Origin: Muscardinus avellanarius
Lineage: Eukaryota; Chordata; Mammalia; Rodentia; Gliridae
DNA length: 64,000 nucleotides
Assembly: GCA_963383645.1 (NCBI GenBank)
Contig: OY726559.1
Location: 114,928,441 to 114,992,440 of the forward strand
Reading direction: 5' to 3'
The translations under genes and the position numbers were made by a program. The notes below the pieces were generated by a model. It saw nothing but the letters and a program-made list of their open reading frames with translations, was not told the DNA's origin and searched no databases. Shown in pieces: positions 10,871 to 22,751 of the stretch. Each line of letters opens with the position of its first letter. The first letter of the stretch is position 1.

Positions 10871-11425
10871 CAGCCATGCGTGGTGGCGCATGCTTGTAAT
10901 TCCAGCATTTGGGAGGCTGAGCCTGGAGGATCGCAGCAGTTCGGACAGCCTCACCTACTTAGTGAGGCCCTCAGCTACTTAGTAAAACCCTGTATCAAAA
11001 TAAAGAATAAAAAATAGGGCAGGGGATGTAGCTCAGAGGTCGAATGTCCTTGGGTTCCATCCCCAGACCTGCAAAAAAATTATGTGAAATAAATAAATAT
11101 GGGTACTCCTCAGCTGGGCGTGGTGGTGCATGCTTATGATTCTAACATTCAGGAGGCTGAGACTGGAGGATCGAGGTTTGTGGCTAGCCTCAGCTACTTA
11201 GTGAGGCCCTTAGCAACTTAGTGAGACCCTGTTTCAAAATAAAGAATCAAAAATAGGCTGGGGAGCCAGGCGCACGCTTGTAAATGTAATCCCAGCATTC
11301 ACGGGAGGATGGTGGTTCGCCGACAGCTTCAGCTACTTAATGAGGCCCTCTGCAACCCAGTGAGACCCTGTTTCAAAATAAAGAATAAAAAATAGGGCAG
11401 GGGGTGTATTCAGAGGATGATGGTG
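10871..11425 (+). repeat. Three SINEs in tandem
   Basis: First copy 10871-11094 is bounded by the duplication TAAATATGGGTACTC; the next begins near 11112 and a third, lacking part of the head, near 11266. Confidence 0.88.
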
Positions 11426-11429
11426 TGTG

Positions 11430-12095
11430 TGTGTTGTGTGTGTTTCCCAGGACTTGGTAGTTTTTCTTGTAGGAAAATTTGGCTCCTTTTTTCCTTGCCC
11501 TTGGTGACCGTGGGAAGGCAAGGATGCCCAGTAAGCAGCCTAAGCTACCCCCTTGCTCAGAGCCTCCGGACTTTGCATGTTGAGCTGAGGTCTGGGGAGG
11601 AAGTCCTCAGAATGGGGAAGTGGAGTAGTAGTTAAATATTGATGAAACCAGTGACTGCTGCTCCCCAGCTCGGGAGAGCATAATTGTGTCTGCTCTGGTG
11701 AACTTTCAACCCTCCTGGGGTGAAGCCACTCGTGGGAAGGGTGGGGAAGGCCTGGGCTACCTGTTTAATCTCCTGGGGCTTTCTGGAACGTGGGTTAGGC
11801 AGGCTCCTCCTTTCCAGAGCTGGAAGCTGAGCACTCCCTGATGGTTTCAGGGTGCTGTTGGTGGGACTGTGCCTCTTCTGGTTACTTTGTATGAGCATCC
11901 AAGCTGCCCTGCTTGTGAAGCTGGATGGGACCAGCGCCGAGACATTGGGGTTGTTCTGAGAGCCTGCCTTTCTCTTCCGCTTTAGCCTGGAGATTGACCT
12001 TTTAGAATGGAGCACTTTGTCAAATCCACTTTCAGTTTTGAGTTTCCTTTGTTGCTTCTGGCTTAACTTACATAGATGACAGGGTAATATAAATA
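11430..12095. other. Unique SINE-free intronic block
   Basis: About 665 bp with no repeats. The antisense frame across it has no family signature. No exon recognised. Confidence 0.55.
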
Positions 12096-12102
12096 CAGTC
12101 TT

Positions 12103-12200
12103 TTTCCTTTTTTTTTTTTTTTTTGTGGTACTGGAGATGGAACTCTGGGGGCATTCTACCTCCAAGCTATACCCCCAGCCTGCTCGTCTTTCTTTTCTTT

Positions 12201-12240
<40 letters not shown>

Positions 12241-12470
12241 TTTTCTTCTTCTTTTTTTTTTTTTTTGTGGTACTGGGGATGGAACCCAGGGGCTTTTCTA
12301 CCTCTGGGCTATACTCCCAGACCTATTTTATATTTTATTTGGAAACAGGGTCTCACTAAGTTGCTGAGCCTCGCCAAGTAGCTGAGGCTGGCTTCGAACC
12401 TGTCTGTGTGATCCTCCCATCTCAGCCTCCCGAATACTGGGATTACAAGCGTGTGCCACCACGCCGGCTG
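12103..12470 (-). repeat. Reverse SINEs with (TTTC)n
   Basis: ID tail to 12180, CTTT repeats 12188-12241, then a full copy ending CACGCCGGC. Confidence 0.9.
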
Positions 12471-12930
12471 GAAGAGCTGTTTTAATCCTGGTTTTAGCTC
12501 CACAGAGCCCGTCTCTGGAAGGGGTTAGGCTGCCTGGTGGACTAGCAGCAGACTTTATCACTTAACTTTGGTTGAGGCTAGTTTCAGCTGCTTACCATTC
12601 TCCACCCCCCAAACCAGAGCACACAGCTCTGGGAGAGGCAAACAGTCCTTTGGTCTGAGTGCCCGCCCTTAGGCTCCACCTCTGTTTACTTTGGGGTAGG
12701 CCGGTAGCGCTAACTAACCTCTTCCTTCCCTTGCCCTCCCCCTGGGTAACATTGAAATCTCCCAAGGACGCCATCTTTAGCTTCCTGGGTAGATGCATTT
12801 GTGCGCACAGGGAACTGCAGCTGTCCTTTGCTCAAAGACCTCAAACCTAACTTTTCTAGTACTCTGTTCCTTTGCACTCTGTCTGTGATTTTTATCTTAG
12901 ACAAGCAAATAAACAAAAGCCACGCTTGTA
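12471..12930. other. Unique intronic sequence
   Basis: About 460 bp without SINEs; nothing recognised. Confidence 0.55.
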
Positions 12931-12935
12931 AGATG

Positions 12936-13250
12936 GCAGGTTCAGCAACTTAGTCCCTCCGCAATTTAGTGAGACCCTGTTTTGAAATCAAAATAAGCTC
13001 GGCCTGGTAGCGCGCTTAATTCCAGCAGTTGGGAGGCTGAGGCCGGAGGTTCGCAGACAGCCTCAGATACTTAGTGAGGCCCTTTGTGACTCAGTGAGAC
13101 CCTGTTTGAAAATAAAGAATACAAAATAGGGCTGGGGATGTAGCTTGGAGGTAGGATGCCCCTGGGTTCCATCCGAAGTTCTGCAAATAAAAAAAAAGGG
13201 TAAAAAGTAGTGCTGGGGGTGTAGTTAGGTAAAATGCCCTTCCATCCCTG

Positions 13251-13295
<45 letters not shown>

Positions 13296-13378
13296 ATAAA
13301 ACAGGGCTGGGGGGATGTGGCTCGGAGGTAGAATGCCCCCTGGGCTCAATCCCCAGCACCAAAATAAAGAAAGAAATT
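12936..13378 (+). repeat. SINE run with (AC)n
   Basis: Partial copy, a full copy from 12994, then two additional ID tails separated by (AC)n at 13255-13291. Confidence 0.85.
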
Positions 13379-13491
13379 CCAGTGTGACTGTGCTAGATTT
13401 AAGGTAACCCCTCTGTCCTTGACACTCTCCTACCTCTAAGTCCCAGTGTTCTGTCAATTTCTTGCCTCTAGGGGTGTGGTTTAGTTTGAAG

Positions 13492-13878
13492 TGTGTGGGG
13501 GGGCACTGGGGATTGAAACGAGGGGCATTCTACCTCTGAGCTACACTATTTTAGCTATGTATTTAATTAATTACTTAATTTATTTGGTGGTATTTGGGTT
13601 CCTGGAAACCCTTCTACCTCCAGGCTACACTCCCAGACTTTTTTTAAATTTGGAAACAGGGTCTCTTAAGCCAGCGCTGTGACTTTGAACCTGCACGATC
13701 CTCCTATCTCTGCCTCCCAAGCGTGGGGATTATAAGTGTGCGCCACCATGCCCAGCCTTATTTTATCTTTATTTTGAGACAAAGTCTGGCTAAGTTGCTG
13801 AGGCTGGCCTCCAACTGGCGATCCCCCTGTCTCAGCTACCCAAGTAACGAGATTACAAGTGTGCGCCACCATGCCCAA
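13492..13878 (-). repeat. Three reverse SINE units
   Basis: ID tail to 13553, C-type copy to 13757 (GGTTCCTGGAAACCC, CTCTTAAGCC), head-half copy to 13878. Confidence 0.88.
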
Positions 13879-13934
13879 TTTAGTTTGGGACTTTCTTTGG
13901 GGAGGGGGGTGGTAATATTTTACCCAAAGTCATG

Positions 13935-14215
13935 CTGGCCAGGTGCATCCAAGTAATCACAGCACCTTGGCAAAGAGGAGGGTCACAGCTCAAGGCCAGC
14001 CTCCGAAACATAGTGAGACCCTGTTTCAAAATAAATAAAAGAGCTGGGCGTGTATGCTTATAATCCCAGCATTTGGGAGGCTGAGACAGGAGGATAACAG
14101 TTCTCGGACAGCCTCAGCTACTTAGTGAGGCCCTTTGCAACTCAGTGAGAACCTGTTCCTAAATAAAGAATAAAAAATAGGACTGTAGAATGCCCCTGGA
14201 TTCCATCCCTAGTTC
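13935..14215 (+). repeat. Two SINE copies
   Basis: Head-half copy 13935-14040 and a full copy 14041-14215 with a shortened ID tail. Confidence 0.85.
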
Positions 14216-15584
14216 CGGGGTTGGGGGGGAGATGGTTCCGAGAAGTGGTACTTTTTGTGTACCCTGCAGAGATGGGTGGACAGAGTGCATAGACTGGCTG
14301 GAAGGAAAAGTCAGGTTGCCTTCCTTATTCTCTTAAGAGTATCAGATCTTGGTTCCGCAGGCTTTTTTGTTTCTTTGTAAAGAGAACCAGAGAACTGGTC
14401 CTCTGAGAAGAAAAGCAGTGTCCTGGACGCTCCTTGTGGGTCTCTGAAGCTTTTCTGGGGTTTTCCATCTTGGGTTTGGGTTTTGATACAGACTTCTGTG
14501 CCTGCTGTTGTGAGGATAGGAAGATGGGTTTTCTCCTCCTCCCTTCTCAGTCTTGCAAAGAATTCTATTGTAAAGGCTGATTTGTGGGAGCTGCTGCCTG
14601 TGCCAGCTTGTTGTCATGGAAACCACAGCCCCGCCCCCGTAGCTCTTCCACTTTGGGCCACTATTGAGCTGGATGGGGATTTACATTTCAGGAGCCTCCT
14701 CCAAATCCCGGTCCTTTTTTTTTTGTTTGTTTTGTTTTGTTTTGTTTTGTTTTGGTATGTTTTCGTTTTAGGCATCCGAAGGGGGTCAGTACTGTACTCC
14801 CAGGGTTTCTCAGCTCCTGCCCAGTGGCCTGACTTGGCTCTTGCCTGGTTGGCCTCGTTGGGTTTGTGAGGAGAAATCTGTGCTGTCCTACGGGACATCT
14901 GTTTTCCTGGAAGAGACAGAATCAGAGAATCCTCGTCTTTGTGGTGTAGTGAATAGTTCAATTAGAGACACCAACGGTTCCTTAGTAATTTCAGCTTATG
15001 CAGATGGCTCGCTTTCCTCCTTCTTGTAGTTTGGTGGTTGGGTTGTTGCCCCAGCTCCCTGCACCCCCTCCTCCCCAGTCCCTTGAACCTCCCCTGCTTG
15101 TATGTGGAAATTTTTCTTCCTATCCTGCTTGATAGCAGTTCTCTTATGGGCCATATCCTTCCCCGTAGGACTAGTGGCCCAGATTTCTACAGCTGCCGCC
15201 ACCCCTGCCGGCCAGGGAGAAATCAGGGTAATAGGATTCAGGCCCAGTCTGGGCTGGAGAGGAGAGATCGCGTTTACCAGGCACTTGGATAAGCATCTTG
15301 AACTGGGGAGTGTGCAGGGCAGATTAAATTCCTGCATGGTTAAGGCAGTCACCAGGATGCTTTTCTACCAGGAGAATCTGTCTTCATGTGGACTGCCTCC
15401 TTTCCCCTCCTTTTCCTGGTTTCCTTACTCCGTCGCATGAACAGGAACTTGTACTTTGCTGCTGGGGGAGCCAGGGAGAGAGAGGATCCCCGGAAATTGT
15501 ATGGGAGAGTTGAGGCACAGCAACAGCTAGGGAATAATTCAGAGATTTGGGGGACCAGTGCTGGGACGGTGAAGGTGTTCTCTC
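14216..15584. other. 1.4-kb SINE-free intronic block
   Basis: Longest repeat-poor stretch of the exon 1b-3 intron; only a (TTTTG)n tract (about 14718-14755) is simple sequence. No exon or known RNA recognised. Confidence 0.6.
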
Positions 15585-15857
15585 CTCTCCTTGGCCTTTT
15601 TGTTGTTGATAATGGTAATTTTTTTTTTTTTTTTTTTTTTGGGTGGTGCTGGGGGTGGAACCCAGAGGCTTTCTACCTCCGGGCTATACTCCCAGACCTT
15701 TTTTTATTTATTTGGAAACAGGGTCTCACTAAGTAGCTGAGGCTGGCTTTGAACCCGTGAGATCCTCCTGTCTCAGCCTCCCAAGCGCGGGGATTACAAG
15801 TGTGCGCCACCACGCCCGGCTCTCTCCTTGGTCTTTTTGTTGTTGATAATGGTAATT
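15585..15857 (-). repeat. Dimeric SINE with a 36-bp flanking duplication
   Basis: The reverse SINE 15621-15821 is flanked by 15585-15620 and 15822-15857, which differ at one base (C15595/T15832). Confidence 0.93.
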
Positions 15858-15972
15858 TTGGTAATGGCGCCAGAGCAGATACTTTTGGCCAGAAACTGGC
15901 TCTTCCTTGTGACCTCATGGAGGTGAGGGAACTTGTTAAAGAGGTGAGGTGGGGAGTACGTATTCCAATATT

Positions 15973-16544
15973 ATTTTTTGTGTGTGTGGTACTGGGGATT
16001 GAACCGAGGGGCATTCTATCTCTGAGCTACATCCCTAGCCCTATTATTTATTTTAAACCAGTAAGTGGGGCTGGGCTTCACTAAATAGCTGAGGTTGGCC
16101 TTGAACCTGCGATCCTTCTGTCTCAGCCTCCCAAGTACTGGGATTACAAGTATACACTACCATGCCCTGCTCATTTATTTTTTTATTTTTATTTTTTGCG
16201 GGTCTGGGGACGGAACCCAGGGGCATTCGACCTCCGAGCTACACCCCCTGCCCAATTGTTTTTATTCTTTATTTTGAAACAGGGTCTCACTGAGTTAGTT
16301 TGCAAAGGGCCTCACTTAAGTAGCTGAGGCTGTCCTCGAACTGCAGTCCTCCTGTCTCTGCCTCCTGAATGCTGAGATTACAAGCATACGGCACTACGTC
16401 TGGCTTTTATTCTTATTTTGAATCAGGATTTCCCTAGGTTGAGGCGCATCTCACTAAGTTACTGAGGCTGTTCTTAAACCTGTAGTCCTCCTGTGTCAGC
16501 CTCCCAAGTACTGGGGTTACAGGCACGGACCGCCACACCCAGCT
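15973..16544 (-). repeat. Three reverse SINEs
   Basis: Copies end near 16172 (CATGCCCTGC), 16404 (TACGTCTGGC) and 16544 (CACACCCAGC); the middle one has the GCGGGTCTGGGG tail variant. Confidence 0.9.
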
Positions 16545-16944
16545 TCAATATTCTAGTGTATTATAATCTAGGCTCTTGCTTTCCAGTCTGGGAGATGTTC
16601 TCTAGGCTGGTTTATCCATCAGCATTCCCACAGCCATAATCTAAATATCTGAGCACATAGCTTACAGTTTTGAGCCCTTTTTATAAGCCCCAAGGCGGCA
16701 CCCCCAGGGTCCCACCTCAGGTACATGCTATGGGGCAGAACTCAGGTAAATCCATAGAGATGAATGTATCCACTGCTGGGATTGCGACCTCAAGACTCAG
16801 TCACATCAGCTCCAGACACCAGTTTCTGAGCCCTGCAAGGGGCCGCTGTCTGTCTAACCCTAACAGTTGAGGTTAGAGCAAGGTAATCAGGTGGCTAACA
16901 ACTTGTAGTAAGTGGTGAAATAATACAGAAACCAAGATTCCCTC
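16545..16944. other. Unique intronic sequence
   Basis: 400 bp without SINEs; nothing recognised. Confidence 0.55.
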
Positions 16945-17090
16945 TTTCGCTACTTAGCGAGGCCCTTGGCAACTCAGCGAGACCCTGTTTCAAAATAAAG
17001 AATCAAATACAGGGCTGTGGGTGTAACTCGGAGGTAGAATGCCCCCCCTGGGTTCCATCCCCAGTACTAAAAAAACAAAACAAAAAAAAG
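16945..17090 (+). repeat. 5'-truncated SINE
   Basis: Starts within the head (GCTACTTAGCGAGGCCC) and ends CCCCAGTACT plus A-rich tail. Confidence 0.85.
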
Positions 17091-17302
17091 ACTCCCTTTT
17101 TCAGAGGTTTGCTTATTTATTTTTCCACTTTCTGAGACATTTATACAAGAGCTGCTGGGCGTGAGGCGCCTCTCAGCCGGAGCACAGGCGGGAGGAACGC
17201 TTTGGGCTGCCCTTTCTGACCCCGGTGTGTTTAGGAATTTGAATGGAGTCCAAAGGGGAGTGAGTACTGCCACTGGTCTAGACAAGGAACCAAGTGTTTT
17301 GT

Positions 17303-18082
17303 TTTTGGGGTGTGTGTGTGTTACTGGGGATTGAACCCAGGGTCTCATATACTAAGCAAGTGCTCTACTATTGCTGAGCTACACCCGCAGCCCTTTTGTG
17401 TGTGGCCGGGTACTAGGGTTTGGACCCAGGGGCATTCTACCTCCGAGCTACACCCCCAGATCTATATTTTATTCTTTAGTTTGAAACAGGATCTCACTAA
17501 GTTGCAGAGGACCTCACTAAGTAGCTGAGGCTGGCCACGAACCTGCAATTCACCTGTCTCAGCCTCCCGAATGCTGGGATTACAAGCGTGCACCACCACG
17601 CCTGACTAAGACCTAATTATTTTATTTTATTTTATTTATTTGTGTGGTACTGGGGATGGAACCCAGGGGCATTCTACCTCCGAGCTACACCCCAGCCCTA
17701 TTTTTTATCTTTATTTTTATTTTTTGTGGTACTGGGGGTGGAACCCAGGGGCTTTTCTACCTCCGGGCTACACTTCCAGACCTATTTTATACTTTATTTG
17801 GAAACGGGGTCTCACTAAGTTGCTGAGAGCCTCATTAAGTAGCTGAGGCTGGCTTTGAACCTGTGTGATCCTCTTGTCTCCGCCTCCCAAGCGCGGGGAT
17901 TACAAGCACCTGCCCCCATGCCCAGCTTATTCTTTATTTTGAAACAGGGTCCCATTGAGTTGCAAAGGGCCTCACTAAGTAGCTGAGGCTGGCCGCAAAA
18001 CGCAAAACGCAATCCTCCTGTCTCAGCCTCCCGAATGCTGGGGATTATAAGCATGGGCCACCACACCTGGCAATAGGGCCTG

Positions 18083-18115
<33 letters not shown>

Positions 18116-18309
18116 GTGGTACTGGGGTTCCTGGAAGCCCTTCTACCTCCGGGCTACACTCCCAGACCTATTTTTATATTTTTATTTGGAAACAGGGTCT
18201 CTTAAGCCAGTGCAGCTGGCTTCGAACCTGTGCAATCCTCCTGTCTCCCCCTCCCAAGCCCAGGGATTATAAGCGTGGGCCACCACGCCCGGCCAGGGCC
18301 TGAATTTTT
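17303..18309 (-). repeat. Reverse SINE cluster ending in a young C-type copy
   Basis: ID monomer to 17394, full copy to 17607, a copy split by another inserted in its linker (17696-17930) and resuming to 18072, then C-type 18090-18294 with about 27 T and a 15-bp duplication AGGGCCTGAATTTTT at 18075 and 18295. Confidence 0.88.
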
Positions 18310-18387
18310 AAAATAGTTTTCTGTACACCTACATACATTCTTTTTTTCTTTTTTTTTTTTTCATCTGCTAGATCTTGAGTCATCTGA

Positions 18388-18633
<246 letters not shown>

Positions 18634-18638
18634 TAGGC

Positions 18639-18712
18639 ATGGGCCTGCGGTGAGTGGAGGGGGAGCACCTGCCTTGTGTGCACGAGGTTCTGGGTTTGAT
18701 CCCCAGCACAAG
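18639..18712 (+). repeat. Monomeric ID-type SINE
   Basis: GGGGGAGCACCTGCCTTGTG and GGGTTTGATCCCCAGCAC, 6 bp after the exon 3 donor. Confidence 0.75.
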
Positions 18713-18739
18713 AAGATCATAATGGCTCTGACAAGATTT

Positions 18740-19290
18740 CTTTCTTTCTTTTTTTTTTTTTTTTTTTTTTTTGCGGTACTGGGGATGGAACCCAGGGGCA
18801 TTCTGCCTCCAAGCTATACCCCAGCCCCTATTTTTTTATTCTTTATTTTGAAACAGGGTCTCACTAAGTAGCTGAGACCAGCTACAAAACCGGAATCCTC
18901 CTGTGTCAGCCTCCCAAATGCTGGGATTACAGGCGTGCGCCACCACGCCTGGCTCTAACCATGATTTCTGAGGATACTTGTTTTTTGGTTTTGTGTGGGG
19001 GATTGAACCCAGAGCCTCATACTTATTAAGCACACGCTTTACTACTGAGTTACTCCCCCATTCCCAGGCCTATTATTGTTGTTATTTGTGTGTTTGTGTG
19101 CGGTACTGGGAACTGAACTTAGGGGTATTCTGACTCCAAGCTCTACCCTCAGCCCTATTTTATTCTTTATTTTGAAACAGGGCCTTGCTAGGTTGATGAG
19201 TCTCACTACTTGCTAAGGCCGTCCTCGTCCTAGAACCTATGATCTTCCTGTCTCAGCCTCCCAAGTACTGGTATCAGCACACTCAGCCTT
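18740..19290 (-). repeat. Reverse SINE, ID monomer and old SINE
   Basis: Dimer 18746-18954, ID monomer about 18980-19070, older dimer to 19290. Confidence 0.85.
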
Positions 19291-19310
19291 ATTTTTGAAA
19301 ATAGTAGCCA

Positions 19311-19522
19311 GCCGGTGTGGTGACAGACACTTGTAATCCCAGCAAGTTTTGGGGAGGCTGAGACAGGGGATCCGTTTTCTCATTTTTCTCCGCAAGCCTC
19401 AGCTACTTAGTGAGACTCTGTTTCAAAATAAACAATTAAAAAAAAAAAATTAGGGCTGGTGTGTAGCTTGGAGGTAAACTGCCCCTGGGTTCCATCCCCA
19501 GACTCCTCACACACAAAAAAAT
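19311..19522 (+). repeat. Dimeric SINE
   Basis: AGCCGGTGTGGTGAC head to CCCCAGACTCC and A-rich tail. Confidence 0.88.
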
Positions 19523-19631
19523 AGTAACCTATAGAATCAAATGTTTCCCCTTCTCTTCAGCATACTCTCTCCTCTTGAAGACAGAGTAAGGGTCATCTGT
19601 ACCCTTTGATCCTTTGTAATTGGTATTTCTC

Positions 19632-19747
19632 TTAGCTTATTTATTTTTTAAGGGGTTCTTTTTTTTTGGTCTTTTTGGACTGGGGATCGAACCCAGGGCG
19701 GTGCACTTGCCAGGCAAGCGCTTTGCCACTGAGCTACACCCCAGCCC
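19632..19747 (-). repeat. Monomeric ID-type SINE with target duplication
   Basis: Reverse ID unit flanked by GTAATTGGTATTTCTCT copies at about 19616 and 19748. Confidence 0.88.
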
Positions 19748-19763
19748 GTAATTGGTATTTCTC

Positions 19764-20232
19764 TATAAATTGACCCAGTCTCCTTAAAATGGGGTCACCA
19801 GTATGACTTCCACTTGGTGGATAACATACCTCCATTTCTGAGATTAGTCCTCCTAACACAGGCTCTTGAGGTAAAGTCTCAGACCAGCACCATGAGAACT
19901 TGGTAGAAATTCATATTTTTGGTTCCGGTTTCTGATTTAATGAATTGAAGGCTCTGGATGTAGATCCGAGCCAACTCCTAAACCCTCTGGACCCTGGGTG
20001 TAGTAGTAGACTCACAGGGTAATGGAAGAGGGGTGCTTGGGTCTCACCCCAGTTCGGTTAGAGCCAGTTTGAGACAGGTCCAGGTGTAGCTGCTTGAAAC
20101 ATTCCTCTGAATTTTAACGCGTGGCTAGGGCCAAGAACCAAAAGACGGCTCACCTTTGTCAAAACAGAGCTTCCTTGTCATTGGGAGGTAAAACCAGAAC
20201 AGAGCTTGCATGACATTGAACTGAGGCTTTTC
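19764..20232. other. Unique intronic sequence
   Basis: About 470 bp without SINEs; nothing recognised. Confidence 0.55.
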
Positions 20233-20247
20233 AGAATTAAAAGTGCA

Positions 20248-20498
20248 AAGCGGGGCGTGGTAGCACACACTTGGAATCCCAAATTTGGGAGGCTGAGACA
20301 GGACGATCGTGGTTTGCGGCCAGCCTCAGCTACTTAGCAAGGCCCTTTGCAACTCAGTGAGACTCTGTTTTAAAAATAAAAACAGATCAAAAAATAAAAA
20401 ATAAAAAAAGACTTTAAAAAATGGGACTTGGGGGTGTAGCTTGGTGGTTCATTGCCCCTGGGTTTCATCTCTAGCACTGCAAAAAAAAAAAAAAAAAA
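20248..20498 (+). repeat. Dimeric SINE with 15-bp target duplication
   Basis: Flanked by AGAATTAAAAGTGCA at 20233-20247 and 20499-20513; the linker is lengthened. Confidence 0.93.
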
Positions 20499-20606
20499 AG
20501 AATTAAAAGTGCAGTGAGGTTGCTATGCAAATAAATGAGACAGCCATATGTATACTGTTACAGAATAGTGTCCAAATCATAGAAGGTAAGGGTTAAAATG
20601 ACAGTG

Positions 20607-21158
20607 CTGGGCAGGGCTGGAGGCACATGCTTGACATCCCAGTACTTGGGAGGCTGAGACAGGAGGATTTTGGTTTGCAGCCAGCCTCAGCTACTTAGTG
20701 AGGCCCTCTGCAACTTAATGACACCTTGTTTCAAAATAAATAAAAAAAAAATAGGGATGAGGATGTAGTTCACAGGTAGAATGCCCCTGGGTTCCATCCC
20801 CAGACCCGCAAAAAAAAAAAAAAAAAAAAAAAAGATGGTATAGACCAGTAAAAGTATGCACCACCACGCCTGGCTTCAGGCAAGGTTCTAAAAGAGATAC
20901 CTAGCCCAGCGTGGTGGTGCACACTTGTAATCCCAGATTTGGGAGGCTGAGACAGGAGGATCTGAGTTTGTGTACAGCCTCAGCTACTACTTAGGCCCTT
21001 TGCAACTCAGTGAGACCCTGTTTCAAAATTAAAAAAAAAAAAAAAAAATAGGGTTGGTGGTGTAGCTCAGAGGTAGAATGCCCCTGGGTTCTATCCCCAG
21101 TACCACAATAATACATACATACATACATACATACATACATACATACATACATACATAA
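20607..21158 (+). repeat. Two SINEs and (ATAC)n
   Basis: Copies 20607-20833 and 20903-21105; the second runs into (CATA)n to 21158. Confidence 0.88.
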
Positions 21159-21242
21159 ATGAGATAACTAAGGTGAGTGTTGCTTCAGTGCTTTGGGACT
21201 CCCATTAGATAGAGAGGAATGGGCTCTAAACAGTCCTTTTGT

Positions 21243-22098
21243 CTGTGTGTGTTTTTGTGGGACTGAGGATTGAACGCAGGGGCATTCTGTCTCAGAGCTA
21301 TACTCCCAGCCCTAGTTCTTATTTTGAAACAGTCCTGCTAGGTTGAGAGTCTCGCTACTTGCTGAACCTGTCCTTCGACCTGTGATCCTCCTGTCTCAGG
21401 CTCCTAAGTACTGGGATTATAGGTGTGTGCCCCGTGCCTGGCCTTATTTTTATACTTTCTTTTGTGGTACTGGGGATTGAATTCAGGCTCATTCTACCTC
21501 TCTATTTATTCATTCATTCATTCATTTATTTATTTTGCGGTACTGGGGATGGAACTCGGGCGTATTCTATCTTTGAGCTACACCACAGCCCTATTTTTTA
21601 TTCTTTATTTTATTTGTTTATTTTTTGCAGTACTAGGGATGGAACCCAGGGGCATTCTACCTTCAAGCGACACCCGCAGCCCTATTTTTTATTCTTTATT
21701 TTGAAACAGGGTTGCACTGAGTTGCAGAGGGCCTAAGTAGCTGAGACTGGCTTCGAACCTGTACAATCCTACTGTCTCTCAAATGCTCGGATTACAAGTG
21801 GGTGTCACCATGCCTGGCTATTCTTTACTTTTTTAAACAGGGTCTCACTGAGTTGCAGAGGACCTCACTAAGTAGCTGAGGCTGTCCTCGAACCACAATC
21901 CTCCGGTCTCAGCCTCTCAAGTGCTGGGAATCCAAGCGTGCACCACCACGCCCAGCTGTATTTTTTAAAAATTTGAAACAAGGTCTCACTAGGTTAATGA
22001 GAGTTTCCCTACTTGCTGAGGCTGCCCCTCAAGCCCTGCGATCCTTTCTCAGCCTCCCAAGCACTGGGATTCCAAGTGTGTGCTGCCACGCCTGGCTT
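21243..22098 (-). repeat. Cluster of reverse SINEs
   Basis: Full copy to 21442, two ID tails, full copy to 21820, head halves to 21957 and 22098. Confidence 0.86.
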
Positions 22099-22274
22099 TA
22101 TTATCCTTTTATTGGTGAATTATTGTTGGACAGTCTCACATCATAATGTAGTGTTAGTGACATGCACACAGCAGTCGGTGAGCCCCCTCCTGTCTCTTCC
22201 CCCTACATGATACTGAGATTGGTATTAATGTTCGCACATGTGTACCAAATATCCATGGAAGCAAGCGTTCCCTT

Positions 22275-22362
22275 CCCTAAGTTGCTGAAGCTGGCCTTGA
22301 ACCCGTGACCCTCCTGTCTCACCCAAGTACTAGGATTAAAGGTGTGTGCCACCACACCTGGC
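22275..22362 (-). repeat. SINE head fragment
   Basis: CTAAGTTGCTGAAGCTGGCC to CACACCTGGC, 86 bp before exon 4. Confidence 0.8.
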
Positions 22363-22448
22363 TCTAAAGGGTACAGTTTTGAGTCCCTAGAACGGAGCTG
22401 ATGTCGCGCCTCCAAATGTCAGCGGCATATTCGCCCTGTTTCTGACAG

Positions 22449-22566
22449 AGGTATGAAGGTGATTGAAAACCGGGCCCTGAAGGATGAAGAAAAGATGGAA
22501 CTCCAGGAAATCCAACTCAAAGAAGCCAAGCACATCGCAGAAGAGGCCGACCGGAAGTATGAGGAG
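22449..22566 (+). CDS. TPM3: TPM3 exon 4, followed by a GC donor
   Basis: Constitutive 118-nt exon, residues 89-128, containing [20 protein letters not shown]. Acceptor TCTGACAG. Family phasing places the 3' end after GAG GAG, and the next bases are GCAAGT, so the intron to exon 5 is of the GC-AG class. The next exon begins exactly with the GTG GCT CGC codons expected in tropomyosin, which fixes this boundary. Confidence 0.96.
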
Positions 22567-22680
22567 GCAAGTCACCTCCTGCTCGTCCCTCCCTCGGTGA
22601 CTTCGGGCTCCGCCGGGAATCCCCAGGGAGCCAGGTCCTCCTTGGCCTCCCTGAGCTGTCACCTGGGCCTTTTCTTGTAG

Positions 22681-22751
22681 GTGGCTCGCAAGCTGGTGAT
22701 TATTGAAGGCGATCTGGAGCGCACCGAGGAACGGGCTGAGCTGGCGGAGTC
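22681..22751 (+). CDS. TPM3: TPM3 exon 5
   Basis: Constitutive 71-nt exon, residues 129-152, VARKLVIIEGDLERTEERAE and onward. Acceptor TTCTTGTAG, donor GTGAGT. It ends in phase 2 inside a Ser codon (TC|N), which either 6a (C) or 6b (T) completes. The intron to exon 4 is only 114 bp. Confidence 0.98.
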
